Below are positions 26,352 to 34,142 of a DNA stretch of 64,000 nt, one piece after another. Position numbers and translations under genes: made by a program. Source of the stretch: Candidatus Pseudobacter hemicellulosilyticus (GTDB taxonomy: Bacteria > Bacteroidota > Bacteroidia > Chitinophagales > Chitinophagaceae); NCBI GenBank assembly GCA_029202545.1, contig CP119311.1, positions 372,001 to 436,000 on the forward strand. Direction: 5' to 3'. Positions within the stretch are counted from its first letter, which is position 1, and the number at the start of each line of letters is the position of its first letter. A model generated the notes under the pieces. That model saw only the letters and a program-made list of their open reading frames with translations, was not told the DNA's origin and did not search any database.

Positions 26352-26381
26352 AAAACATTTTTCAACAATAAATAGCATCCG

Positions 26382-26933
26382 ATGAAAGAAGTTAATATTG
26401 GACTTTGCCAAAATCACGGACTTGATTCGAGGGCTAACGAGCAACCAATTTATTCAAACCGGGACACCAATTTGACCAGGGACTGCCATCAGGCCGAATT
26501 ATCCCGTTTCCGCCTGTTTGCCGCTGGGCTGGGTGTGCATATTCGCAAAAACAGCATCGACATTAAAAACCATGCAGGTGCATTTTCCACCGGCTACTTC
26601 TGTTCCTATGTCAGCCTAAACAAACTGATCAACGCCCTGAAAAATAAGGGTTGGAAGGAATATGCTTCTTCACTTTCCCTTTCTCCCTGCCCATGCAGCG
26701 AACACCTGATCAGCCTGATAACGAAGCGGATCATTAGAATTGAAATCAAAGCAGAGACCATTGATTTGAACATACCTATACGGCTTAGTATGTACATCAG
26801 GGGCCTGCAATCCGCCAGCCAGCAAGGGGACTTGAGCGTGGATATACAAATCTTGGAAGGGTGGATACGCCGATCCTTAAAAGCCTTAAACCAAGCGTTA
26901 TACCGCAAACTGCAAAAAAACACATGCTGTTGA
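26382..26933 (+). CDS. Hypothetical protein, 183 aa
   Basis: I recognise no family. It is polar in the first 50 residues, with a central LIKKRI-like basic segment (ITKRIIRIEIKAETIDL) and a helical, basic C-terminus ending KLQKNTCC, two final cysteines. It lies 30 bp after the previous gene. Likely soluble; function unknown. Confidence 0.5.
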   Translation: MKEVNIGLCQNHGLDSRANEQPIYSNRDTNLTRDCHQAELSRFRLFAAGLGVHIRKNSIDIKNHAGAFSTGYFCSYVSLNKLINALKNKGWKEYASSLSLSPCPCSEHLISLITKRIIRIEIKAETIDLNIPIRLSMYIRGLQSASQQGDLSVDIQILEGWIRRSLKALNQALYRKLQKNTCC

Positions 26934-27036
26934 TCAGTATGCTGCCGAGGCGCGAAAGCTGGCAAATAGCGGTGTTGGGTTTACTTAAACCGGGCAATCA
27001 CCGCCTCTTATTCTGAAACGCAATACAACACTTATC

Positions 27037-27282
27037 ATGAATCTACTAACGATCACCTTGAACACCATTTGGCAGCACCCCAACGGAGGCTGGGTTATGC
27101 TGATTACTGGACTGGCCATCCGCCTATTAATCCAGCAGCGGAGATTTAAACGCAGGGGCCTGGGCGGATTACAGCATTTTAACAATTTTTTTGTGGGCCT
27201 GCTTACCCTGTTCCTGGAATGGGTGCTGAAGTGGTCAGCCATCGCGCTGATCGTGATGGGCATTATCAAAATTATTACCTAA
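27037..27282 (+). CDS. Small two-span membrane protein
   Basis: 81 aa with two hydrophobic helices (about 18-33, WVMLITGLAIRLLI, and about 55-80, LTLFLEWVLKWSAIALIVMG) separated by a basic stretch (QQRRFKRRGLGG). The loop charge suggests the middle is cytoplasmic. Position before the PRTRC-E gene is typical of small uncharacterised proteins there. Function unknown. Confidence 0.5.
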   Translation: MNLLTITLNTIWQHPNGGWVMLITGLAIRLLIQQRRFKRRGLGGLQHFNNFFVGLLTLFLEWVLKWSAIALIVMGIIKIIT

Positions 27283-27298
27283 TTCAAAAACGCTTAAA

Positions 27299-27661
27299 AT
27301 GAAGTACGAAAAAAACAATGCTTTTGCCGATTGGCTGTACAATCGGTATGTGGAAGGCATGCAAAACGGCGAATATCACCGGGCACCACTATACACCCTG
27401 GTGTTACGGCAATACATTTCCGCACTGAACCGCACACGCCATACCATCCAAAAACGGCATGCCGAAAGTTTGCTCCAACGGATAACGGACGCCAATGCTG
27501 AAAATGCCGCTCACCGCTTGAAAAAGACAGCCGCTGAAGCCTTAAAAGAAAAACTGGACAGACTTCACCGCGACGAACGGATACTTCGTATGGCGCAAAT
27601 TCCCGAAGAAGATGTTCAGGCAATGTTAACCATCAAAATGAACAAGTATGCAATCCACTAA
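27299..27661 (+). CDS. Small helical protein upstream of PRTRC-E
   Basis: 120 aa, helical and charged (RAPLYTLVLRQYISALNRTR, EALKEKLDRLHRDERILRMA, possible coiled coil). Its stop overlaps the start of the PRTRC-E gene by 14 nt, so the two are translationally coupled. No family name is evident. Confidence 0.55.
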   Translation: MKYEKNNAFADWLYNRYVEGMQNGEYHRAPLYTLVLRQYISALNRTRHTIQKRHAESLLQRITDANAENAAHRLKKTAAEALKEKLDRLHRDERILRMAQIPEEDVQAMLTIKMNKYAIH

Positions 27662-28238
27662 CTTTTTCAGCCTAATCAGGGGACTGAACCTAAAAGGGAA
27701 ACTGAACCTAAAAATTGAAATCCTGCCACAGGATTTGGTCATCGCTCTTTGGCTCGATACCGGTGAATGCAGTGATCCGATAGCCCGGTCGATTCCCCGG
27801 TTAACCATCAACGGAACAGCCGCGAGTTTTGATCGCGATTTTTTCGACACCATCACTAACCCTATTCAGGAAACGGACCGCCTGATCTGTGAGGTGGGAA
27901 CCTACCAAAAGGAACTGGAAAAAGTTCGAAATGAACCGGCAGCAGGTAAAGTGAAACAGGAGAGCCAGAAAAAGGATGCGGGTAAGGGTGATAAAAAATA
28001 TCAGGATGCCCTTAAAAAATCAGAGGACCTGGAAAAAGCGGGGAAGTACCGCGAAGCATGGGCAAAGCTCCCTGACCCGTTGCTGCATCCAGGGCAAGCG
28101 AGCGAAATACGCGCGCGGCGCGATGACCTGTCGGCCCGTTTTTCACAACCCGACTTATTTGCCTCCGAAGCCGCACCACAGCCATCCGCGGAACCGGCTG
28201 ACGCGCAGGATGGGGAGCAAGCAGACAGCTGGCAATAG
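27648..28238 (+). CDS. PRTRC system protein E
   Basis: 196 aa. The first 85 residues match the PRTRC-E type: FFSLIRGLNLKGKLNLKIEI, LVIALWLDTGECSDPIARSI, PRLTINGTAASFDRDFF. The remaining part is charged (KQESQKKDAGKGDKKYQDAL) with an acidic Gln-rich tail. PRTRC cassettes (ParB-related, ThiF-related) are found on plasmids and integrative elements; the role of E is unknown. It overlaps the preceding gene and is followed by the PRTRC-C gene after 41 bp. Confidence 0.8.
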   Translation: MQSTNFFSLIRGLNLKGKLNLKIEILPQDLVIALWLDTGECSDPIARSIPRLTINGTAASFDRDFFDTITNPIQETDRLICEVGTYQKELEKVRNEPAAGKVKQESQKKDAGKGDKKYQDALKKSEDLEKAGKYREAWAKLPDPLLHPGQASEIRARRDDLSARFSQPDLFASEAAPQPSAEPADAQDGEQADSWQ

Positions 28239-28279
28239 CCAGCGGGCGGAGCAATTTACGAACCTAAAAATATACGACC

Positions 28280-28498
28280 ATGTTACAGGTATCACCATTG
28301 AAACGCACATTCATCATCACAAGGGATAACAGGGAAATCACGCTGCCCGATCCCAAAAAACAATGGAGCGTGGAAACCGTCAAAAACTTTTATGCCGGTC
28401 AGTACCCCGAACTCACAACGGCAGCGGTTGCCCATCCCAAGGTCACCGCACGGGCAATCGAATACCGGTTTACGGCAGTGCTGGGAACAAAAGCATAA
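28280..28498 (+). CDS. PRTRC system protein C (ubiquitin-like)
   Basis: 72 aa, matching the Prok_Ub/PRTRC-C family: a small beta-grasp protein with RTFIITRDNREITLPDPKKQ, WSVETVKNFYAGQYPELTTA and VTARAIEYRFTAVLGTK. There is no C-terminal Gly-Gly, consistent with what I recall for this family, so conjugation by its C-terminus is not obvious. It may be the substrate or cofactor of the E1-like and E2-like proteins encoded next. Confidence 0.85.
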   Translation: MLQVSPLKRTFIITRDNREITLPDPKKQWSVETVKNFYAGQYPELTTAAVAHPKVTARAIEYRFTAVLGTKA

Positions 28499-28512
28499 TC
28501 AAACAATCACCA

Positions 28513-29703
28513 ATGAATACCATACAAAATGAAACCACGAATTATAACAGGATGCGTGAAATCACGCCTATCAGCGCAGCAACGCCGGCTATCCAGGCAA
28601 CTGGGCGAGTATGCCGTCCAGATGAAACAGCAAAGGGATGCGGCAGAAATAGCCAGGGACAAATGCAGACCGCTACCACCGTCGATGCTAAGAATGGTTA
28701 CCTGAAATGCAGGTTCTTTCCCTTGACGATGCCCCACAGGAAGCCTCCGGAATATGGTATTCCGCCCAACGCCGAAACGGACTGCTTCCAATCCCTTTGC
28801 CACCTGGCGGACTTTTTGGGAATAGAACATCCTGAACGGGTGGAGTTGCCCTTTCCGCAGAACGCGGCGCTGGCCATCTGGGATTTGCGGGCGAAAGCCC
28901 GCAAAATAGGCGCGGCATGGGATAAGCTGGACCTGGTGCAAGGGGACAACCGCTATTTCTTTGAAGCCGAGTATTGCCACAATTTAGGATGGTCGCTATA
29001 CTACATTCCAACAGCGCCATTATTGGTCCTGCTATGTGATCCCCGGCGAAGAAGCACGGCCCAGCTACTGCTTTCGGTATATGCCTACCTGTATACCCAC
29101 GCCGGCATTCCCTACCACGGTGATAAGTGTACCTATTTGTATCACCAGTACAGTGCCATGCCGGAATGGCTCGACGGAGCGGAACAGTCACCGGAAACAC
29201 AAACACACCGCGCGGAAGTCCGGGACGTGCTGCGCAGGGCAAAAACCATGAAACGGATCATCACCTGCCCCCGGCACCTGCACGACTTCCGTCAGCGCCT
29301 GGAAGCCTTCAGCCCCAAGGACGCTCTGGATTGGGATTGTCTCACCATTGCAAGAACGGCCTACTCCCTTTACCGTGAATTTCCCGGCAGGTCTTTCAAC
29401 CGGGCTGCGCCGAAGATGATGCAAGATGAGGAATTGGAGGTGACCGGCATGGCACAATACATCTCGTTCGTGGATGACGTGCAAGGATGGGTATGGAAAG
29501 AAATCCTTGAAGGGGTAAACGCTGACTTACAGGAATGTATGACCATGCAGGTGCCGACCATCGTCCACCGGTTCAATGGACTACCCATCAGGTCTGATAC
29601 ATTCAGGTTTGAAGGCCGGCTGTACGAAATGCTAAGGCAACTCATTGACCTATTCAGTAACATAAAAACACCAAACCATGACCATGATCAGACAGGTAGC
29701 TGA
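28513..29703 (+). CDS. PRTRC system protein F-like
   Basis: 396 aa from the ATG at 28513; the open frame begins at 28363 inside the PRTRC-C gene and is not used. The order C, this gene, B, ThiF is that of PRTRC cassettes, where F occupies this place. The core (from about residue 72: LKCRFFPLTMPHRKPPEYG) is soluble. It shows a QLLLSVYAYLYTHAGIPY segment and a conserved-looking EYCHNLGWSLYYIP. It overlaps the next gene by 26 nt. I rate the F label as likely, not certain. Confidence 0.65.
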   Translation: MNTIQNETTNYNRMREITPISAATPAIQATGRVCRPDETAKGCGRNSQGQMQTATTVDAKNGYLKCRFFPLTMPHRKPPEYGIPPNAETDCFQSLCHLADFLGIEHPERVELPFPQNAALAIWDLRAKARKIGAAWDKLDLVQGDNRYFFEAEYCHNLGWSLYYIPTAPLLVLLCDPRRRSTAQLLLSVYAYLYTHAGIPYHGDKCTYLYHQYSAMPEWLDGAEQSPETQTHRAEVRDVLRRAKTMKRIITCPRHLHDFRQRLEAFSPKDALDWDCLTIARTAYSLYREFPGRSFNRAAPKMMQDEELEVTGMAQYISFVDDVQGWVWKEILEGVNADLQECMTMQVPTIVHRFNGLPIRSDTFRFEGRLYEMLRQLIDLFSNIKTPNHDHDQTGS

Positions 29704-30412
29704 TGCCGTTCGGGGGCTATATGAACCCATTGCAGGAATTGTTTTATTCGGCACGGAAAGCCCGCAACCTGGCCAACAGCAATACTATGCGGAACATTAC
29801 GATTTTGATGAACTGGGATACCCGATAAATGCGCATCCGCCAACCCTACGAGAAACCCAGCGCATCCTAAAAGCGCTGGATACCTCCACGGGAAAAAAGA
29901 CTGCCTACCTGATGCCGCAGGGCCTACTTTCACCATCGGTTCTGCATCTTCGTTTGAGCGGACAAGGCCGGGCTATCTGGTATACGGCAGCGCAGCCAAG
30001 GCAATTGCATTTCCTGGAAGCGCTGGGCATCCCGTCAGGCATCGCCAAGGTCCCTCCCATGCTGTGGTGTGCAAACCGGACTACACTCAACGTGTTTGCC
30101 CTGTCAACCACAGACCGGCCGGAGGAATCAACGCCGCTTTTCCATGCGCCATTTTTTAACCTGTCCTTGGACGGCCGGGTATGTTTGGGGAACGTGCTGG
30201 TGGATATTAACACCTCGGCCACACTGGAAGAATTTACAACAGCCTGGGAGCGCTACTTTTTTTGCAGTTTTTTTTCCCACGCCTTAACCGGGTCCATCTT
30301 CAGACCCACGGACCTGACCGCCCTGTGGAAGGAACTGATAAATACCCAAGCAGCATTCCCACTGCACAAGCTGGTTAACTCCAAATTCACGTTAGCAAAC
30401 CTGATAAACTGA
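29678..30412 (+). CDS. PRTRC system protein B (E2-like)
   Basis: 244 aa, matching PRTRC-B/Prok-E2_D. The segment PLFHAPFFNLSLDGRVCLGN (residues 153-172) mirrors the catalytic region of eukaryotic E2 enzymes (HPN, GxVCL). Cys169 would be the active-site cysteine and His156 the conserved His. This makes a ubiquitin-transfer-like role for the cassette plausible. It overlaps the F-like gene by 26 nt and is followed after 4 bp by the ThiF gene. Confidence 0.85.
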   Translation: MTMIRQVADAVRGLYEPIAGIVLFGTESPQPGQQQYYAEHYDFDELGYPINAHPPTLRETQRILKALDTSTGKKTAYLMPQGLLSPSVLHLRLSGQGRAIWYTAAQPRQLHFLEALGIPSGIAKVPPMLWCANRTTLNVFALSTTDRPEESTPLFHAPFFNLSLDGRVCLGNVLVDINTSATLEEFTTAWERYFFCSFFSHALTGSIFRPTDLTALWKELINTQAAFPLHKLVNSKFTLANLIN

Positions 30413-30416
30413 AAAT

Positions 30417-31211
30417 ATGGTACCGCGTATTCACTTCATACACCATAGCCTGATCATGCCCGGCAACCCGGTCACGGTAAACCTGATCGGTGCCGGGGGT
30501 ACAGGCTCCCACCTGCTGGAATCCCTGGCGATCACCAACAAGATGCTGATCGAACTGGGCCATCCCGGAATGCAGGTGTCCCTTTGGGACGATGATAGAA
30601 TAAATGAGGCCAACGTAGCCAAACAACGGTTCGCGGAGAGCGAAGTCGGCCTGTATAAAGCTGCGGCGCTGATCAACCGCACAAACCGCACATTCGGCAC
30701 GCATTGGAAAGCGATCACCCGCAAATTTGGCATGGACTACCACGGCAGGCCCCCGGAAGATGCACGCGCTTCAATGTACGTATCCTGTGTTGACAAAGTA
30801 CCCATCCGATTTGAAATCGCGGAGATCCTTGGAGCGCTGGACAAATCTGACGATCGTGCCAATAGGCCGGTCTACTGGCTGGATACGGGAAACTCCCAAA
30901 AGTCCGGGCAGGCCCTGCTGTCCACTATCGGCCACGTCCCGCAACCAGCGGCCAGGGGCATGCGACCCGTGGGCCACCTGCCGTTTATCACAGACCTGTA
31001 CCGGGAGGAATTACTGCAGGCGGAAGACCAGGATGACACGCCCAGCTGTTCGGCTGTGGAATCCCTGGAAAAACAGGACCTGTTTATAAACGCGATCATT
31101 GCCAAGATGGCCAGCAACCTGCTGTGGTCGCTGCTGCGCAACCAGGTTACCACCGTTAAGGGATTTTTTGTGAACCTGGAGACCTACCGGTCCGAGCCGA
31201 TTTTGGTTTAG
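30417..31211 (+). CDS. PRTRC system ThiF-family (E1-like) protein
   Basis: 264 aa Rossmann E1/ThiF fold. The nucleotide-binding loop is GAGGTG (residues 25-30), followed by LWDDDRINEANVAKQRF with acidic and Q-R residues (58-71) that match the DxDxVe-x-N-x-RQ motif. Two candidate catalytic cysteines: Cys124 (VSCVDKVP) and Cys211 (PSCSAVESLEKQDLFIN). No JAB-type PRTRC-A or ParB gene is next to it. It ends the operon, with hairpins following. Confidence 0.9.
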   Translation: MVPRIHFIHHSLIMPGNPVTVNLIGAGGTGSHLLESLAITNKMLIELGHPGMQVSLWDDDRINEANVAKQRFAESEVGLYKAAALINRTNRTFGTHWKAITRKFGMDYHGRPPEDARASMYVSCVDKVPIRFEIAEILGALDKSDDRANRPVYWLDTGNSQKSGQALLSTIGHVPQPAARGMRPVGHLPFITDLYREELLQAEDQDDTPSCSAVESLEKQDLFINAIIAKMASNLLWSLLRNQVTTVKGFFVNLETYRSEPILV

Positions 31212-31216
31212 CGCGC

Positions 31217-31363
31217 CGCGGCAAGCCCTCCCGCTCCCGCGGGCAGGACTTGCCGCGCTTAAAAAGGAGCAACCGCTAAGCGCGGTTGCAACATTGTAGT
31301 GCCCGGCATAGCCGGGCATAACCATTAACGCCGGTTAAACCGGGTGAGCTTAACACCCTGGTC
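31217..31363. repeat. Cluster of five hairpins after PRTRC operon
   Basis: Hairpins in order: CGCGGCAAG/CTTGCCGCG (31217-31257); GCAACCGC/GCGGTTGC (31269-31289); GCCCGGC-ATA-GCCGGGC (31301-31317); CCGGTT/AACCGG (about 31331-31343); GGGTG/CACCC (about 31342-31358). They fill the gap between two converging genes and probably end both transcripts, but none has a strong T-run. The number of stacked palindromes is more than a terminator needs. Confidence 0.65.
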
Positions 31364-31630
31364 TCATTTCACGCGCAGGGAACGGATATTCCCGTCCAAT
31401 TCGGTCATCCCGGCCTTCTCCAGCATCTGGGCACGAAACTCCCGGATTTCGGCCTCTGAAGCCCGCAGGATGGCGTCCGGGACCACCCCACCATTCTCCA
31501 GGCCCCGCGCAATCACCTCACCCAGCATCAGCACCAGCTTGCGGCTGATCTTTGCCTCTACCTTCACCTGCTCATTCATGCCCGGCACGCTCAATAACGT
31601 GCTGAACATCGCTGTCGTTGCATCACTCAT
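31364..31630 (-). CDS. Small hypothetical protein, 88 aa
   Basis: On the strand opposite the PRTRC operon. Helical, with MNEQVKVEAKISRKLVLMLG and ASEAEIREFRAQMLEKAGMT. No domain recognised. Its 3' end touches the hairpin cluster. The coding look is reasonable but there is no external support, and the plus-strand alternative has nothing better. Confidence 0.5.
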   Translation of the reverse strand: MSDATTAMFSTLLSVPGMNEQVKVEAKISRKLVLMLGEVIARGLENGGVVPDAILRASEAEIREFRAQMLEKAGMTELDGNIRSLRVK

Positions 31631-31765
31631 CGCACTTCCCTTTTTTTATTTTCACCTGCTTCAAAAGTAGCCAGCAGGAACTATCCCCACCCATTTGATT
31701 ATTGAAGGGGTGGAATTATCCGTAAGGTGCTTACGACCTTTGTCAAACAAAGCTGGAATGACGCA

Positions 31766-32572
31766 CTATACCGCTATGACCGTCCAGTTATCCGGAAACT
31801 GCTTTTCAGTCACGCCATGATTAAAACCATGCGGGCTCAGTTCGCCACTATTTTCGAAGTAAACCACCGCATAGAAATACTTGTAATCCGGATCACCTGT
31901 GTAGGAATCGGCGTCGGTTTTGAGTTGGTCAAGATAGGTTCCAAAACTCTTGCCACTCCGCACGTATTTATACTCCACTGCACTTTGTAATTCAGGGATC
32001 AGAATATCCGGTTTATAATTCGTAAACTTTTTCTGGAAACGCGTGCTTCCTCCATGTCGCGTACTGGGATAGACCACATCAATGAACCATCTCACCGCGT
32101 TATATACCTTCGCCTCATTTTCCGGTTGGGTGTTGGTCTGCGTCAGAATCGACCGTGTATTGTCAAGGATCATACGCAACCTGTCTGTTGACTTTTCCCG
32201 CTCCCGGGAGCGCACATCAGGGAAAACCGACAGGAAATCCCTGAATTCTTCCAGGATGATCATGCTCGGTTCATATTCGCTGTACCGGAGCATGGATCCC
32301 TGAAGGCTGTCATCACGGTCATATACCGCATTGGCATACCGGCTCCTAAACATTTCCAGATAAGCATTCAGTCCCCTAAGTTCAAGGAAAAGGCAGATTT
32401 TGTAGTATAGCCTACGGGTACCGTGAAACAGCCATTCAATATTATCGTGCCGGTCTGTACCGTTGACCATATCCCGGTCTTCGACATGTACTTCCCAGAA
32501 GGTTGTATCCAGCTTACTCAACAACTCCCGGATTTCCCGGGCCAACTGTTCGATTTCCATTTTCGTATCCAT
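31766..32572 (-). CDS. DpnII/MboI-like PD-(D/E)XK nuclease
   Basis: 268 aa. A helical N-terminal part (about 1-150) is followed by a nuclease core with KPDIL (Asp189), a short strand, and VEYKY (Glu200, Lys202), which is the D-x(n)-E-x-K signature. The shape 'NYKPDILIPELQSAVEYKYV' is characteristic of REase_DpnII-MboI-like domains. It may be an effector nuclease or a stand-alone restriction-like protein; no methylase or NTPase is adjacent. Likely a defence or maintenance gene of the element. Confidence 0.7.
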   Translation of the reverse strand: MDTKMEIEQLAREIRELLSKLDTTFWEVHVEDRDMVNGTDRHDNIEWLFHGTRRLYYKICLFLELRGLNAYLEMFRSRYANAVYDRDDSLQGSMLRYSEYEPSMIILEEFRDFLSVFPDVRSREREKSTDRLRMILDNTRSILTQTNTQPENEAKVYNAVRWFIDVVYPSTRHGGSTRFQKKFTNYKPDILIPELQSAVEYKYVRSGKSFGTYLDQLKTDADSYTGDPDYKYFYAVVYFENSGELSPHGFNHGVTEKQFPDNWTVIAV

Positions 32573-32717
32573 GCCCTGTAATTTGAAAAGGCGTAAAATA
32601 CGATTATTGTCGGATACAGGAAACGCCGCTCACCGCTTCAATTTCCAAATGGGTATACCTGAAAGCCTACCAGTAATTTTGTATCACCCGGATTAGTGAA
32701 CGATTGAATAGTGAAGT

Positions 32718-33611
32718 ATGGGATTTGATTTCGAAAGTGCAAGAAAGATAGACCTGGTGGATTACCTGGCACGCCAGGGCATTGAACCTGCCAGGATCAC
32801 GCGCGAAACACAGTATTGGTATCATTCGCCCCTACACGCGGATAAAACGCCTTCCTTTAAAATTGACAGGCGTAAAAACCTGTGGTATGACTTTTCCAGT
32901 GGTAAGGGTGGGGACCTGATTGATTTTGCAACACAATTTCACCAATGTTCCGTAAAAGCGTTTATGCAGTCATTGCAGGGCAATGCGCCCTTTAAACCCC
33001 GTACGTCCCAGACAGATACCCAACAGGAAGCAGAAGAAAACACCATCACGCTTAAAAGCGTCCGCCCACTATACCACAAGGCGTTGCTACAGTACCTCAC
33101 CTACCGGAACATCCCACACGACATCGGGGTGCAATACTGCAAACAGGTCCATTACCAAATGTATGGCAGGGAATACTTTGCTATCGGCTTCCGAAACGAT
33201 TCGCGGGGCTTTGAGTTAAGCAATCCCTATGGGAAGTTAAGCTGCTCCCCGAAAGATGTGACCACGATAAAAAATGGATCGGATCAGCTCCTGGTGTTTG
33301 AAGGCTTCTTTAATTTTCTTTCCTTCCAGGCCATGAACCGGGAAACATGGAATACCTACGACTACCTGGTGCTTAATTCGGCTTCGTTCTTTGGCAAAAG
33401 TATTCCGGCGATGATGGAGTACAAACAGGTCGGATTGATGCTGGACCAGGACAACACAGGACGCCGACTGACTGCCGAAGCCTTGGAGCTGGCCCCCACG
33501 TTTACCGACCTGAGCACGCTTTACCAGGGCTTCGATGACCTGAATGATATGGCCATGAACAAGGGCAAACAAATTAAACTACCCCCAAGGATAAAACGAT
33601 CACCCCGCTAA
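32718..33611 (+). CDS. Toprim-domain DNA primase (mobile-element type)
   Basis: 297 aa. The N-terminal CHC2-like region (about 20-75) reads YHSPLHADKTPSFKI and YDFSSGKGGDLIDFA, which keeps the fold but replaces the zinc ligands (Cys to Ser/Tyr). The Toprim part carries LVFEGFFNFLS and LMLDQDNTGRRL (acidic DxD). This is the usual primase of Bacteroidota mobilizable elements. It precedes the mob genes and may prime the transferred strand. Confidence 0.85.
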   Translation: MGFDFESARKIDLVDYLARQGIEPARITRETQYWYHSPLHADKTPSFKIDRRKNLWYDFSSGKGGDLIDFATQFHQCSVKAFMQSLQGNAPFKPRTSQTDTQQEAEENTITLKSVRPLYHKALLQYLTYRNIPHDIGVQYCKQVHYQMYGREYFAIGFRNDSRGFELSNPYGKLSCSPKDVTTIKNGSDQLLVFEGFFNFLSFQAMNRETWNTYDYLVLNSASFFGKSIPAMMEYKQVGLMLDQDNTGRRLTAEALELAPTFTDLSTLYQGFDDLNDMAMNKGKQIKLPPRIKRSPR

Positions 33612-33644
33612 TGGTATTACAGGGTTTCCCTGCTGGCGCCGGAA

Positions 33645-34142
33645 ATGGCAAGATATACGGTTGTATCACAACCGAAAAAACAGGAGGCCTCCGAAGTCGG
33701 CCCCAAAAGAAAACCCGGCTACCCGGGAAATGCGGACAGCGAAAATGTGAAGATGGAAAATGTGAACAGTAATCGGAATAAATGGGTCCACGTCAGGCTC
33801 AATGAAGCGGAGTTTCTGGCCCTTAAAAAAACGTTTTCCAAGACGCAGACGCGTAACCTCAGTGAGTACGTACGGCGCATTATCCTGGGTAAACCCATGA
33901 TCGGCACCTACCGAAACAGTTCCCTGGACGCGCTGATGGAAGAACTGATTCGCCTGCGCAAGGACCTGAATAATGTGGGCAATAACTTCAACCAGGCCGT
34001 ACACAAACTCCACACCTGCGATACCGACCAGGAGATCAAAACCTGGCTGATCACCTACGAAATGGATAAGCGTAGGGTCTTGCGCCAAATGGAGGAAATC
34101 AGGGCATTCATCGGTAAAAATGCGGAGAAATGGTTGCAATAG
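33645..34142 (+). CDS. mobC: MobC-like relaxosome protein
   Basis: 165 aa: a basic N-terminal tail, then a ribbon-helix-helix-like segment (WVHVRLNEAEFLALKKTF, RNLSEYVRRIIL) and a helical C-terminus typical of MobC (MEELIRLRKDLNNVGNNFNQ). These bind near the origin of transfer and help the relaxase melt it. Its stop overlaps the relaxase start by 13 nt. Confidence 0.85.
   Translation: MARYTVVSQPKKQEASEVGPKRKPGYPGNADSENVKMENVNSNRNKWVHVRLNEAEFLALKKTFSKTQTRNLSEYVRRIILGKPMIGTYRNSSLDALMEELIRLRKDLNNVGNNFNQAVHKLHTCDTDQEIKTWLITYEMDKRRVLRQMEEIRAFIGKNAEKWLQ

Noticed and set aside
28363..28512. Longer N-terminus of the PRTRC-F-like protein
   Set aside because: It would overlap the whole second half of PRTRC-C; the ATG at 28513 follows the PRTRC-C stop by 14 bp.
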